DNA from: Lachnospiraceae bacterium
GTDB taxonomy: Bacteria > Bacillota > Clostridia > Lachnospirales > Lachnospiraceae
Assembly: GCA_017469275.1 (NCBI GenBank)
Contig: JAFUGT010000174.1
Span: 1-33,766 of the forward strand
DNA length: 33,766 bases
Reading direction: 5' to 3'
A model generated the notes under the pieces. It was not told the origin of the DNA and did not search any database. It was given only the letters and a program-made list of their open reading frames with translations. A program made the translations under genes and the position numbers. Every line of letters begins with the position of its first letter. Position 1 is the stretch's first letter. This document shows, piece by piece, positions 8,928 through 18,054 of the stretch.

Positions 8928-10082
8928 ATGGAAAGATTTATTGACAGGATAATAATATTTTTGTTGACGGTATTTGTCGGTCGTATGATTATGACCGACA
9001 GATATTTTATTGTTGTTATGTATTCTATCTTATCTGTGGGATTTTTTGATTTCTTTTTGTTATCCCGGACAATACAAAAGGATAATATGAAACTTTCCTC
9101 TATAAGTGAGAAAGCGGCATTTGTTATGCAGATAATAACGGTTGCGGCAGCATTTATTGATAATGAACTTATTATAGTTGTTCCGATTGCTTTATACGGT
9201 GCGGTGATTATCAGAAATTATGTGGCGGGATTTATAGCATTAATTGCCGCCATTGCATATGTTGGAAGTGATGCGCCGGTTTCAGTTATTCTATATGTTG
9301 AGTTATTGCTGGTGGTTTCCGTATATCTCAGTATCAAAAGCAGTAGGAATGAGAAACTCAAAAAAGAAGTTATCGGATTTCGTGATGAATCGGTAATAAA
9401 GGAAGATGCGCTTAAGAAAAAGAATTCAGAGCTTATCAGTGCAAAGGACGAAGAAGTGAATCTTGGAATGCTTAAGGAGCGCAACCGCATAGCAAGAGAG
9501 ATTCATGATAATGTAGGACATATGCTTACCAGAGCAATTTTACAGCTGGGTGCGCTTATAACTATATGTAAGGATGAAAATTTGAAAGCGGGATTGAATA
9601 ATCTTAAGGAAACCCTTGATACAGCGATGAACAATATAAGAAACAGTGTGCACGATCTGCGTGATGAGTCGATAGATATTCCCTCGGCAATTGAAGAGAT
9701 TGCAATGCCGCTTAAGGAGAACAGAAATTTGAAGCTTGATATTGATATTTCATCTGATGTTGATAAGAATATCAAATATGCTATTATAGGAGTTGTAAAA
9801 GAAGGGGTATCTAATATAATCAAGCATAGTGATAATGAGAATGTGGATATTACGTTAATTGAACACCCTGTTATGTATCAGCTTGTGATTCACGATTACG
9901 GAAAAATGGAGAAACATAATTTAACCGCAGATGAAATTGATTACAGCGGCATGGGACTTGACAATATAAGAGCGAGAGTTAATGGCGTTGGCGGTAATGT
10001 ACTTATAACCAACAAAAATGGTTTTAGAATATTTGTGACCATAGGAAAGAGAGATGTTTTATATGAAGATAGAGATAGTTGA
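8928..10082 (+). CDS. sensor histidine kinase, NarL/LuxR-partner type (HisKA_3)
   Basis: A 384-residue membrane kinase. About five membrane helices occupy residues 6-135 with very little outside the membrane, typical of intramembrane-sensing kinases that detect envelope-active compounds or monitor their exporter. A short coiled linker (about 140-180) leads to the HisKA_3 box with phospho-acceptor His193 in AREIHDNVGH. The ATPase domain shows an N box (VVKEGVSNIIKHSD), and a G box (GMGLDNIRARV) near the end. All key residues are present. It lies in the exporter operon and overlaps the regulator gene, so the pair most likely controls the exporter. The start has AAGGA 10 bases upstream. Confidence 0.9.
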   Translation: MERFIDRIIIFLLTVFVGRMIMTDRYFIVVMYSILSVGFFDFFLLSRTIQKDNMKLSSISEKAAFVMQIITVAAAFIDNELIIVVPIALYGAVIIRNYVAGFIALIAAIAYVGSDAPVSVILYVELLLVVSVYLSIKSSRNEKLKKEVIGFRDESVIKEDALKKKNSELISAKDEEVNLGMLKERNRIAREIHDNVGHMLTRAILQLGALITICKDENLKAGLNNLKETLDTAMNNIRNSVHDLRDESIDIPSAIEEIAMPLKENRNLKLDIDISSDVDKNIKYAIIGVVKEGVSNIIKHSDNENVDITLIEHPVMYQLVIHDYGKMEKHNLTADEIDYSGMGLDNIRARVNGVGGNVLITNKNGFRIFVTIGKRDVLYEDRDS

Positions 10083-10701
10083 TGATGATAAATTGGTTGC
10101 AATGTCTCTTAAAATGATAATAGAGGCAAGCAACGAGGCTACGGTGCTTGCATGCGGTCATTCCGGCAAAGAAGCAGTTGCGCTTTATGATGAGTATAAT
10201 CCGGATATTCTTTTGATGGATATACGGATGGAGGAAATGTCGGGTCTTGAAGCAGGGGAAGAGATTATCAACAAGCATGAGGATGCAAAAGTTCTCTTTC
10301 TCACTACATTTAATGATGATGAATACATTGTCAAAGCTCTTTCTATAGGTGCGAAGGGTTATATAATCAAACAGGAATATGAAAGTATAGTTCCTGCATT
10401 AAAGGCTGTATATGAGGGACAGACGGTCTTTGGAAGTGATGTTATGGAGAAGATTCCGGGTATGCTCAAAAATAATCGTGATAGTGGTTTGGACTATGAA
10501 AAGTTTGGGCTTAGCAGACAGGAGTATGAGATTGTTGAATATGTTGCCGAAGGGTTGTCCAACAAGGAGATCGCAGATAAATTGTGCTTATCGGAGGGAA
10601 CCGTCAGAAATTATATCAGCACGATACTTAGTAAACTGGACTTAAGAGACAGAACCAATCTGGCCATATTTTACTATAAAAACGGAAGTAACGCCCAATA
10701 A
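10063..10701 (+). CDS. response regulator, NarL/FixJ family
   Basis: A 212-residue regulator. The receiver domain (about 1-120) has the acidic pair Asp7/Asp8, phospho-acceptor Asp53 in ILLMDIRM, a Thr in LTTF and the Lys in YIIKQ. The LuxR-type helix-turn-helix covers about 146-205, with LSNKEIADKLCLSEGTVRNY as the recognition unit. An in-frame ATG at 10054 would add three residues (MFY); both starts have purine-rich sites and overlap the kinase gene by 20-29 bases. It is the cognate partner of the upstream kinase and probably acts at the dyad before the ATPase gene. Only 10 bases separate its stop from that of the convergent membrane-protein gene, with no terminator between them. Confidence 0.9.
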   Translation: MKIEIVDDDKLVAMSLKMIIEASNEATVLACGHSGKEAVALYDEYNPDILLMDIRMEEMSGLEAGEEIINKHEDAKVLFLTTFNDDEYIVKALSIGAKGYIIKQEYESIVPALKAVYEGQTVFGSDVMEKIPGMLKNNRDSGLDYEKFGLSRQEYEIVEYVAEGLSNKEIADKLCLSEGTVRNYISTILSKLDLRDRTNLAIFYYKNGSNAQ

Positions 10702-10711
10702 GACGATTGCT

Positions 10712-11350
10712 TTACCCATAATAGGGAATGAAAAGTTGATATATCACTGCCACCACAAGAGATAGTCCGAATTCCAACGCAAATTCTTTAAGAGGTCTGC
10801 GTAATATAAATAATGCGATTATCCAGGTTATTACCTCTGTAAGATGCGTAACAAAAAATCCCTGTGTGATTAAGAATGCCTGCGAAAACAGGACGCCCAA
10901 TATTCCCGCTGATATAATGATAGCTATAATTCCGGTTCCTTTGGCATACCAGCATATAAATGCCGGGATTACTGAAAGGAAGGATATTATAATCCACATC
11001 AACATATATGATCTCGGCAGGAAACCCAGAACAAAATGCGAATAGATATAGTAGGATGCTACCATACTGATAAAAAATAAAAAGGTGTTCATTGACGCGA
11101 GAAGGGGTCTTTCGGAATATATTGAGATAGCAGACGCGATCAGTATCCATATTGCAAGACGCCCGAAATAATTAGTTAAATCCAAAACTTGCAATATCAT
11201 TGGCAGTTCATTAATAGCCCTGCCATCTAACCATTTTTGAAATATTCCTATTGTAAATCCGCATAGTATCACAATTATAGCTGACAATATGATTGATTTC
11301 ATAGATATATCAGTGTTCGGTTCTCTGATTTTATTCAAAAATGGTTTCAT
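10712..11350 (-). CDS. multi-pass membrane protein of unknown function
   Basis: A 212-residue protein with about six to seven hydrophobic segments and almost no soluble part; I do not recognise the family with confidence. The start at 11350 (MKPFLNK) is chosen because AAGGAG lies 6 bases upstream; a longer reading from 11371 would overlap the upstream gene and lacks a site. That AAGGAG overlaps the end of the upstream secreted transglutaminase-like gene, so the two genes are translationally adjacent and very likely one operon. No catalytic motif is seen. A role as membrane partner of the secreted protein is suggested only by position. Confidence 0.7.
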   Translation of the reverse strand: MKPFLNKIREPNTDISMKSIILSAIIVILCGFTIGIFQKWLDGRAINELPMILQVLDLTNYFGRLAIWILIASAISIYSERPLLASMNTFLFFISMVASYYIYSHFVLGFLPRSYMLMWIIISFLSVIPAFICWYAKGTGIIAIIISAGILGVLFSQAFLITQGFFVTHLTEVITWIIALFILRRPLKEFALEFGLSLVVAVIYQLFIPYYG

Positions 11351-11360
11351 AGCGATCTCC

Positions 11361-12197
11361 TTATTTATCAATACGTTTTACATATTCTGTGTGTTTTGTA
11401 TATGAAGGGCGTCCCCCTCTGCCGGATTCTGAACTTGTCACGGCAAAATATTTGTCGAAACTTTTGGTTACCCAGGACCAGTTAGGGTCATAGTATTTGC
11501 CGTCGATCCTAGCCCATCCGTGTCCACCGGATGAGATGGCATATACCTTTTTGGCTCCGGCAGCCGTTGCTAAATATGCAAATCCGCAACCGCCACTATA
11601 GCAGTCGCCGTAGCCTTTGAAAAGAGCATAAGAAGCATAGAATTGATCCCACTGTTTATTGTTGCTTCGAAAACCGGAAATGTTGCGCCAATTCATCTTG
11701 TCTCTTATGTATAAAAAGCATGCCTTGTTTTTCTTCGTCTGGCTCATTTTGAAATTGGTTATTTTGAAAACGATTGTATTTGCCTGTGCTAACAGCTTTG
11801 CTTTATCTTTGTTATTAACAGCCCATCCTTTAGAATTTAATTTTATTCCGTTAATCGTTTTATTACATACACGGTATCCTTTTTTCTTTGGAGCTATATT
11901 GTAATAATAATAGTGTCCGTTGTATTTGATCCAGCCGACATGCTGCATTCCCTTTTTGTCAAAGTAGTAGTACTTATTGCCTATCTGTGCCTGTTTTTTG
12001 GTAACCTTCTTTCCCTTTTCATCATAGTAGTATACACGCCCTTTTTTGCTCATGTACCACCCGGGTTTGTGCTTTCCGGCATGTGCCGAAAGTCCTATGG
12101 TCAGTAAACATATGTTGATGAAGATAACTCCTAATGTAAACATTGTTATGGTTTTCAGTACAAAGTGATTTCTGTCATTATTGCTTTTAAATGTCAC
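11361..12197 (-). CDS. secreted wall-repeat protein with C-terminal transglutaminase-like domain
   Basis: A 278-residue exported protein. Residues about 14-40 form a signal peptide (ends SAHA-G). Wall/glucan-binding-type repeats cover about 45-105 (GWYMSKKGRVYYYDEKGKK, IGNKYYYFDKKGMQHVGWIK, YNGHYYYYN). The C-terminal domain (about 155-278) is transglutaminase-like with Cys199 in GYGDCYSGG, His226 in GGHGWARI and Asp237 in YYDPNW, an intact triad. It may cleave or crosslink envelope peptides; the reaction is unknown. The start is GTG with AAGGGG just upstream. It is transcribed divergently from the Dlt-like cluster and cotranscribed with the membrane-protein gene downstream. Confidence 0.8.
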   Translation of the reverse strand: MTFKSNNDRNHFVLKTITMFTLGVIFINICLLTIGLSAHAGKHKPGWYMSKKGRVYYYDEKGKKVTKKQAQIGNKYYYFDKKGMQHVGWIKYNGHYYYYNIAPKKKGYRVCNKTINGIKLNSKGWAVNNKDKAKLLAQANTIVFKITNFKMSQTKKNKACFLYIRDKMNWRNISGFRSNNKQWDQFYASYALFKGYGDCYSGGCGFAYLATAAGAKKVYAISSGGHGWARIDGKYYDPNWSWVTKSFDKYFAVTSSESGRGGRPSYTKHTEYVKRIDK

Positions 12198-12304
12198 GAT
12201 TTTGCCCCTTCTTTCTATTGATAATTCTATCTGGAAATTTCGTTGAAATTGTATTGAAAATCTGTGGGTAGTTCTATTGAAGATTGTTACCCGGCTAACT
12301 TTTA

Positions 12305-12331
12305 ATTATAGTACAAGCAACACGTGGTTGC
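12305..12331 (-). promoter_or_regulatory. candidate minus-strand promoter with a small dyad
   Basis: On the minus strand TATAAT (12305-12310) stands about 108 bases before the GTG start of the transglutaminase-like gene. The -35 region is weak. Just upstream, at 12317-12331, GCAAC and GTTGC form a perfect 5-base inverted repeat around ACGTG, a possible operator between the divergent genes. Confidence 0.4.
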
Positions 12332-12425
12332 CATATATAATTGTAAAAAATAAGAAATAATTAAGAAATAAATCAAATATATGAAATACAGCAGTTTATT
12401 TGTGAAAATATGGAAAAAACTGTGT

Positions 12426-12454
12426 TTGACTTATAATAGAATTAGTGTTATTAT
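12426..12454 (+). promoter_or_regulatory. promoter of the Dlt-like / transglutaminase-like cluster
   Basis: TTGACT (12426-12431) and TATTAT (12449-12454) are 17 bases apart. The transcript would start near 12461 and carry a leader of about 64 bases before ATG 12525. This argues against the longer reading frame that starts at 12381. The rest of the 327-base divergent intergenic stretch (12198-12524) is AT-rich with nothing else I can name. Confidence 0.65.
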
Positions 12455-12524
12455 TCACTTCTGTAAACGTACATTTTTCGACATTTTTAAGCGTTTCCTG
12501 ACGCATTGTGATAGGAATGGTTGC

Positions 12525-13472
12525 ATGAAAAAAATTACTGTTATTTCAATTTTTATTTTTTTATTAACTGCGGTCTTACTTAATGTTTCCCCGGTTTATG
12601 CTACAGAGGCTCAAGAATCTGCAACGGGTGACCTGACGGTGGATGTTACCGCTACAACCGAGGCCCGGACTTTTACGGCTGGTTGGTTCAGGAAAGACGG
12701 TGACTATTATTACCGGAACAGCGATGGTTCAATACTTGAAAAGTCAGGCATTGTTACGATTGACAAATATAAGTACATTCTTGGTAAAAAGGGAAAACGT
12801 CTTAGCGGATTTAACAAGGTCAAGGGCAAATGGTATTATTGTAATCCGAAAAATGGCAGGTTGACTGTCAAAGTCGGTTGGAAAAAGATAAAGGGAAGTA
12901 AATATTACATTGGGAAAGGCGGAGTGTTAGCGACCGGAGTTAAGAAAATCGGGAAGACCAAGTACGGGTTTACTTCTGAGGGCAAACTTCGCATTTCTTC
13001 CAAACCATATAAGTTAAAAGGGAAATATTACCGTACCAATAAAAAAGGCGTGGTGGAGAAGCTATCAAATATTCAGGTAAGCTGCAGTAATGCAACCCGA
13101 AAATATATTGACAGACACACCTCATCAAAGACGAACAATAAGAAGAAGCTTAAGGTGCTCTTTCACACATTGATATCAGGCAATTATGTTACAGGCTATA
13201 TAGATCGTAAAGAGATTGAACCAAAGGATTTTCAATATCGTGTTGCCTATAAAGTCTTATCCAATAACGGTAAGTATAACTGTTATGGCTTTGCGTGTAC
13301 TTTTGCATCCATAGCGAAAGAACTTGGATATGAGCCTTATGTTATTGTTATGGATGATGATCATGCAGTTGTTATGATCGATGGAAAATATTATGACAAT
13401 ATGGGTGCAAGGTTCGGTACCAAAACACCGGCACTTGCAGGTTATAAAACGTACAAGAAAGTTAAATTTTAG
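12525..13472 (+). CDS. secreted wall-repeat protein with transglutaminase-like domain, first gene of the Dlt-like cluster
   Basis: A 315-residue exported protein. A signal peptide covers residues 1-26 (KKITVISIFIF...VYA-T). Six or so 20-residue wall-binding-type repeats follow at about 50-185, seen as GWFRKDGDYYYRNSDGS, KVKGKWYYCNPKNG, KIKGSKYYIGKGG and KLKGKYYRTNKKG. The C-terminal domain (about 205-315) has a compact transglutaminase-like triad: Cys253 in YNCYGFAC, His280 in DDDHAVVMID and Asp291 in YYDNMG. TAGGAATGG lies before ATG 12525; an upstream in-frame ATG at 12381 would put a charged extension before the signal peptide and precedes the promoter. The MBOAT gene starts 15 bases after the stop, so this protein is part of the acyl-transfer operon. 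Confidence 0.8.
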   Translation: MKKITVISIFIFLLTAVLLNVSPVYATEAQESATGDLTVDVTATTEARTFTAGWFRKDGDYYYRNSDGSILEKSGIVTIDKYKYILGKKGKRLSGFNKVKGKWYYCNPKNGRLTVKVGWKKIKGSKYYIGKGGVLATGVKKIGKTKYGFTSEGKLRISSKPYKLKGKYYRTNKKGVVEKLSNIQVSCSNATRKYIDRHTSSKTNNKKKLKVLFHTLISGNYVTGYIDRKEIEPKDFQYRVAYKVLSNNGKYNCYGFACTFASIAKELGYEPYVIVMDDDHAVVMIDGKYYDNMGARFGTKTPALAGYKTYKKVKF

Positions 13473-13487
13473 CGGGGATTAAGAACA

Positions 13488-15002
13488 ATGTCTTTGATTT
13501 CGAATGTTTTCATTATATTCGTATTAGCAGCAGTATTATGTTATTATCTTGCTCCTATGAAGATCAGATGGGTGATTCTTCTGATTTTCAGTTACATATA
13601 TTATCTTGCAGGGGGCGTGCGTTACCTTTTCTTTATTATATATTCGACAATAGTGGTATTTTTGTTCGGATTGGCTATTGATCGCTTACAGAAGAAAAAT
13701 GCTTCTGCTAAGGTGTTGAAACGAGTGATTACGGTTGGAGTTATCTTGAGTTTTTTATTGCTTGGGATCGTCAAATATCTTGGATTTTTTACCAATATGC
13801 TCAATAACACATTTGGAACGAATATACCGGGATTCGCTATATTATTCCCTCTTGGAATATCGTTTTATACGTTTCAGTCTGTGGGATATCTTCTGGATGT
13901 ATACTGGAAAAAGGCGGAAGCGGAGAAGAACATTTTCCGGTTCGCTCTTTTTATTTCATTTTTTCCACAGCTTATGCAGGGACCTATAGGTAACTATAAC
14001 CGGTTGGCACCGCAGCTTATTACACCCCATGCATTATCTAAGGAAAATATCATCAGGGGATTGTCGAGAATAATCTGGGGATACGCAAAGAAAATGATAA
14101 TCGCAGATTGGGCAGGTATTTTTGCGGATGCGATTTGGGATGACCCTGACAGATATAACGGTATAGTTTTATTTGGTCTGGTATTTTACGGGATTCAGTT
14201 GTACGCTGATTTTTCCGGTGGAATAGATGTTGTTATAGGTATAGGTAATCTGTTTGGGATTCAAATGGATGAGAATTTCAACATGCCGTATCTTGCCACT
14301 TCCATGGCAGATTTTTGGAAGAGATGGCATATAACTCTTGGCGAGTGGATGATGAATTACGTATTTTATCCCATAACACTTTCGGGATGGATGACAAAGT
14401 TTTCAGGTTGGTCAAGAAAGACCTTTGGCAAGAAGACAGGACGCGTTGTGCCCATCGCACTGGCTGATTTTATTGTGTTTTTCCTAGTCGGAATCTGGCA
14501 TGGCGCAAGCTGGAAATATGTTATGTACGGCTTGATAAATGGTGGTATTATAGGCTTTAGCGAACTTATGGGTAATAACTATAGAAAATGGAAGAAGGCG
14601 CTCAATATTTCCGGTAAGGAAAAATGGTATCATATTTTTCAGATAATAAGAACATACATTATCGTTAATCTCAGATGGTTCTATGACAGGTCTGAGACTG
14701 TTACCGAAGGTAATTATCTGGTTAAGCAGGCATTTACCCATTTTAACTTTTCTCAGATTTTCGATATAGCTGCCGGAAGGGGCGGTACGGAATATGTTCC
14801 CGTGGCTCTTTTGATAATTATTGTGGGCTGTATAGTCATGGTGACTGTCGGTGTATTGAAAGAACGTGGTATTAATCTGCAGGACAAACTTGCATCTATG
14901 CCACTTCCTGCTGCTACCGCAGTTTATATAGTATTATTTTTAATTATTGGAATGCTTGGTTCTACAGCGATTCCGAAAGGATTTATCTATGCGCAGTTTT
15001 AA
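13488..15002 (+). CDS. MBOAT-family O-acyltransferase (AlgI/DltB-like)
   Basis: A 504-residue polytopic protein of the MBOAT superfamily. The conserved His pair is visible: His281 in FWKRWHITLG and His338 in VGIWHGASWKYVMYG, the latter being the expected catalytic residue. Sequence landmarks ISFYTFQSVGYLLDVYWKK and FFPQLMQGPIGNY are typical of AlgI/DltB proteins. MBOAT enzymes of this branch work in the membrane, passing an acyl or aminoacyl group to an extracellular partner. The length is closer to AlgI (about 500) than DltB (about 400). The SGNH gene begins inside its last codons, a 14-base overlap, so the two are coupled. With the ligase and carrier genes downstream it forms a Dlt-like route. 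Confidence 0.88.
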   Translation: MSLISNVFIIFVLAAVLCYYLAPMKIRWVILLIFSYIYYLAGGVRYLFFIIYSTIVVFLFGLAIDRLQKKNASAKVLKRVITVGVILSFLLLGIVKYLGFFTNMLNNTFGTNIPGFAILFPLGISFYTFQSVGYLLDVYWKKAEAEKNIFRFALFISFFPQLMQGPIGNYNRLAPQLITPHALSKENIIRGLSRIIWGYAKKMIIADWAGIFADAIWDDPDRYNGIVLFGLVFYGIQLYADFSGGIDVVIGIGNLFGIQMDENFNMPYLATSMADFWKRWHITLGEWMMNYVFYPITLSGWMTKFSGWSRKTFGKKTGRVVPIALADFIVFFLVGIWHGASWKYVMYGLINGGIIGFSELMGNNYRKWKKALNISGKEKWYHIFQIIRTYIIVNLRWFYDRSETVTEGNYLVKQAFTHFNFSQIFDIAAGRGGTEYVPVALLIIIVGCIVMVTVGVLKERGINLQDKLASMPLPAATAVYIVLFLIIGMLGSTAIPKGFIYAQF

Positions 15003-15975
15003 GAGAGTATTAATGCCGTTAATAATGATAGCGGTCTTTATCATTGTTTTATTTGCAGCGGATTTTATTCTGTATCCATGTACTTTTATGAGAAATGATA
15101 TTCATGCTATCTGTGTAAATGAATATGATGATGTATTTGTGGGTACATCCCATGGTAAGATGAATATAGACCCTGAAACCATGGAAAAAGTTACCGGCAG
15201 AACCGGGCACAACCTGTGTGTGGGGGGAGAATACCCTTTAGATGTCTTATATATGGTGAAACTTATGATTGAGAGAGGTCACGCTCCAAAGAGAGTAGTC
15301 TACGAAGTCTCACCGGGATATTTTGTACGTGAAAAAGAAGTGGGAAATAACTATCTTTTGTTTTACCATGAGTTCCCCTTGTCATTTACTAAACTTGACT
15401 ATTTCAGGGCGGCATTGCTTAAATGTGACTTTAGAACCTGGTTTTTCCCTTGGTATGAGTATGACCTTTCCTATGAGATTTCCCATGCAAAAGAGAATAT
15501 TACCAAGAAGTTTTCAAAGGATTACAGCGCTGACAGTTTTGCAACCGGGACACAGAAATATCATGAAAGCGGATTTATAGAAAGATATCCTGTGGAGGTT
15601 GATGAACTTAAGGCAGAGCTTTTAGAAGAAGATAATGTTGAAGAGTGGTTTCCGGAAGATATTATCGAAACCAATATGGATAATCTGGAGAGCATAATCA
15701 AAATATGCAAGGAAAACGATATCGAGTTTGTTGCAGTGACTACTCCTTTGTCCGATGAGGTGTTAAAGATAGCAGGTGATGGGAACAGCGCACTTAACGA
15801 CTATTATAAGGAGTTCTTCGAGAAAGCAGGAGTTAAGTATATTAATTTTAACTATGGTGAATATTATGATATGGCTGACCACAGTCTTGAAGGCTATACA
15901 GATTTGGACGGTCATATGAATGGAGATGCAGCAAGGTCTTTTTCCAAATTACTTGCTGAGGTTTTAGAGGATTAA
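14989..15975 (+). CDS. membrane-anchored SGNH-type (DltD/AlgJ-like) acyltransferase partner
   Basis: A 328-residue protein with one N-terminal membrane helix (about 7-29) and an outer domain. The putative nucleophile is Ser54 in VGTSHGKMN, and the C-terminal catalytic region reads DLDGHMNGDAA with Asp305/Asp307 and His309. This is the layout of SGNH proteins that work with MBOATs (DltD, AlgJ/AlgX, PatB): they take the acyl group outside the membrane and put it on the final acceptor. It is shorter than DltD (about 420). ATG 14989 has a CGAAAGG site and overlaps the MBOAT gene; an earlier in-frame start at 14947 lies deep inside that gene. A 49-base gap with a ribosome site leads to the ligase gene. 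Confidence 0.75.
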   Translation: MRSFKRVLMPLIMIAVFIIVLFAADFILYPCTFMRNDIHAICVNEYDDVFVGTSHGKMNIDPETMEKVTGRTGHNLCVGGEYPLDVLYMVKLMIERGHAPKRVVYEVSPGYFVREKEVGNNYLLFYHEFPLSFTKLDYFRAALLKCDFRTWFFPWYEYDLSYEISHAKENITKKFSKDYSADSFATGTQKYHESGFIERYPVEVDELKAELLEEDNVEEWFPEDIIETNMDNLESIIKICKENDIEFVAVTTPLSDEVLKIAGDGNSALNDYYKEFFEKAGVKYINFNYGEYYDMADHSLEGYTDLDGHMNGDAARSFSKLLAEVLED

Positions 15976-16024
15976 AAGTTATTTTCACTAATCATAATTT
16001 ACAGAAAGCCGGTGGGAGATTTAT

Positions 16025-17542
16025 ATGAAAAATGTATTGGAGTATCTTAAAAGACAGGCGGAGAAGCTGCCGGATAAAGTTGCTTTTGCCGATGAAAATG
16101 ATTCTATAACCTATAAAGAATTATTAGACAAAGCAAGAAAGATAGGAACTGAGCTTGGCAGGTATGCTTGTCAGCGCAAACCTGTTCCGATAATGATGGA
16201 TAAGAGTGTACAAAATGTTGAGATAATGATGGGAGTAGTATGTGCAGGAGGTTTCTACATCATATTAGACCCGGCACAGCCTTCAACCCGTCTCAATCAG
16301 ATATTAGATACGCTTAAGACTGAATTGTTGATCGTTCAGGACAAATATACGGAACGTGCGGCGGAGCTAGCATTTTCAGGCAAATTGTTAGTGGCATCAA
16401 AGCTTGGAAACTGTGATACGGATGAAGGGCTGCTCGACCGGATTGAGAGTGGACATAATGATATAGATCCATTATACGTTCTGTTTACATCAGGTTCTAC
16501 CGGAATACCCAAAGGTGTTGTTGTATGTCATCGTTCAGTGATTGACTTCATAGATGAATTTACAAAGGTTTTTGACATAAATGAGGAGGATGTGCTTGGT
16601 AATCAGGCGCCCTTCGATTTTGACGTCTCCGTAAAAGATATATATGGAGGATTGGCAGCGGGAGCAACAGTGCAGTTGATTCCAAAGGAATATTTCTCTA
16701 TACCTGTGAATCTTTTGGATTATCTCGATGACAGAAAAGTGACTAATCTTACATGGGCGGTATCTGCTTTGACTATCGTTTCCATACTTAACGGTTTTTC
16801 CTACAAAATACCGGGATCTATCAAACGTATAATGTTCTCCGGCGAGGCTATGCCGATACGTCACTTAAATTATTGGAGATCCTATTATCCGAATGCACGT
16901 TTTGTTAATCTTTACGGACCGACGGAAATAACGTGTAATTGTACTTATTATGAGATAGACAGAGAATACGCTGTGGGTGATAAGTTACCTATCGGAAAAG
17001 CATTTGCCAATGAGAAGGTATTTCTTCTTGATGAAGATAATAACGAGATAAGGGAGCCGAATAAAGAAGGCGAAATCTGTGTGAGTGGAACCGCATTGGC
17101 GCTTGGATATTACAATAATCCGGAACAGACCTCAAAGGTATTTGTTCAAAATCCGTTGAACAAAGAATGGTTAGAAACAATATATCGTACAGGAGATCTG
17201 GCTTATTACAATGAAGAGGGTAATCTTTGTTTTACTTCCCGAAAGGATTTTCAGATAAAGCATATGGGACACCGTATAGAATTAGGAGAGATAGAAGCAG
17301 CTTTAGAGAAAATAGAAGCCATCCAAAACAGTTGTTGTGTCTTTGATGAAAACAAAAACAAGATAGTATGTTTCTATCAGGGAGATATAAGTAAGAAGGA
17401 GATTGTTCCCGAAGCCAAAAAATATCTTCAGGATTTCATGATACCTAATGTATTTCGCCAAATGGATGAACTGCCTGTTACGAAGAATGGTAAACTTGAC
17501 CGTAAAGCGTTAAAACAATCTCTTGAAAAAAGTAAAAAATGA
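16025..17542 (+). CDS. DltA-like amino-acid adenylating ligase (carrier-protein ligase)
   Basis: A 505-residue adenylate-forming enzyme that should activate an amino acid with ATP and load it on the carrier protein encoded downstream. Motifs: P-loop FTSGSTGIPKG (154-164), A5 YGPTE (297-301), YRTGDLAYYNEEG (A7), hinge Asp in RKDFQIKHMGHRIELGEIE (A8) and catalytic Lys490 in TKNGKLDRKAL. Length equals DltA. The substrate pocket differs: the A4 segment FDFDVSVKDI gives Asp200-Val201-Lys204 where DltA has a hydrophobic residue, and LFCGE of Bacillus DltA, whose Cys favours D-alanine, is here MFSGE with Ser272. The substrate may therefore not be D-alanine. A GTGGGAG site precedes the ATG. Confidence 0.8.
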   Translation: MKNVLEYLKRQAEKLPDKVAFADENDSITYKELLDKARKIGTELGRYACQRKPVPIMMDKSVQNVEIMMGVVCAGGFYIILDPAQPSTRLNQILDTLKTELLIVQDKYTERAAELAFSGKLLVASKLGNCDTDEGLLDRIESGHNDIDPLYVLFTSGSTGIPKGVVVCHRSVIDFIDEFTKVFDINEEDVLGNQAPFDFDVSVKDIYGGLAAGATVQLIPKEYFSIPVNLLDYLDDRKVTNLTWAVSALTIVSILNGFSYKIPGSIKRIMFSGEAMPIRHLNYWRSYYPNARFVNLYGPTEITCNCTYYEIDREYAVGDKLPIGKAFANEKVFLLDEDNNEIREPNKEGEICVSGTALALGYYNNPEQTSKVFVQNPLNKEWLETIYRTGDLAYYNEEGNLCFTSRKDFQIKHMGHRIELGEIEAALEKIEAIQNSCCVFDENKNKIVCFYQGDISKKEIVPEAKKYLQDFMIPNVFRQMDELPVTKNGKLDRKALKQSLEKSKK

Positions 17543-17573
17543 TTGATAAACGCTGAGAAAAAGTATATATAAT
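17543..17573 (+). promoter_or_regulatory. possible internal promoter ahead of the structured element
   Basis: TTGATA (17543-17548) overlaps the ligase stop region, and a perfect TATAAT stands at 17568-17573, 19 bases further on. A transcript from here would begin about 17580, almost exactly at the outer arm of the inverted-repeat element. The spacer is longer than ideal. Confidence 0.35.
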
Positions 17574-17589
17574 AGTATTGGTGTATATG

Positions 17590-17783
17590 TGCGAAACTCG
17601 TTAGTACTCTTTCTTTTTGTACATATAATACAGTTCCATAAAAGACACGTTCTCACTCCGTTGCACGCACAGCGGTACTAAGTTCACACTATGTGTTCAC
17701 CAAGTACCGGCGGGTGCAAAGGGTCTGTTTATGGAATCTGTATTATATGCACAAGTAAATCAACTTTATAGATGAGTTTCGCA
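17590..17783. repeat. 194-nt nested inverted-repeat element (MITE-like or structured RNA)
   Basis: Outer arms 17590-17601 and 17772-17783 pair over 12 bases (TGCGAAACTC / GAGTTTCGCA plus two). Arms 17619-17646 and 17723-17752 form a second, 28-base stem with two single-base bulges. Inside the loop TTGCAC (17661-17666) pairs with GTGCAA (17714-17719), and CGGTACT (17673-17679) with AGTACCG (17703-17709). The whole stretch can fold as one long hairpin. It fills the gap between the ligase and carrier genes, has no protein frame, and its right end is repeated at 24598-24634. It could be a non-autonomous mobile element or a leader RNA. Confidence 0.75.
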
Positions 17784-17789
17784 ATCGCC
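17753..17789 (+). repeat. right-end sequence shared with 24598-24634
   Basis: This 37-base right end of the structured element matches 24598-24634 at 32 of 37 positions, with the 16 bases GATGAGTTTCGCAATC identical. Both copies sit 30-50 bases before a gene start and directly upstream of its ribosome site. Confidence 0.8.
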
Positions 17790-17820
17790 CAATAATAATT
17801 CAAAAGAAAAGGAGAATGAC

Positions 17821-18054
17821 ATGGAAGAATTAATGGAAATTTTAGAGGATGTTTGTCCTGATGTGGATTTTGAAAGTGAGACATCACTTATGGATGATAA
17901 GGTTTTGTCATCATTTGATGTCATATCTATAGTCAGTGAGATTAATGAAACTTTTGGAGTGAGACTTACGCCGGCAGAAATAATACCTGCTAATTTTAAC
18001 AGTGTAGATGCTATATGGGATATGATCTGTAAACTTAAAGGAGATAAGGCATGA
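17821..18054 (+). CDS. acyl/peptidyl carrier protein (DltC-like)
   Basis: A 77-residue acidic four-helix carrier protein. The phosphopantetheine attachment site is Ser31 in VLSSFDVISIV, which corresponds to DSF of DltC and DSL of acyl carrier proteins. Helix II (FDVISIVSEINETFG) and the TPAEIIPANFNSVDAIWDMI segment complete the fold. The upstream ligase would load its substrate on this carrier, and the MBOAT protein would take it from there. The first helix is short, as in DltC. AAAAGGAG lies 6-7 bases before the ATG. The 278-base gap from the ligase gene holds the structured element. The stop overlaps the next gene (ATGA), so carrier and wall-repeat protein are cotranslated. Confidence 0.85.
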   Translation: MEELMEILEDVCPDVDFESETSLMDDKVLSSFDVISIVSEINETFGVRLTPAEIIPANFNSVDAIWDMICKLKGDKA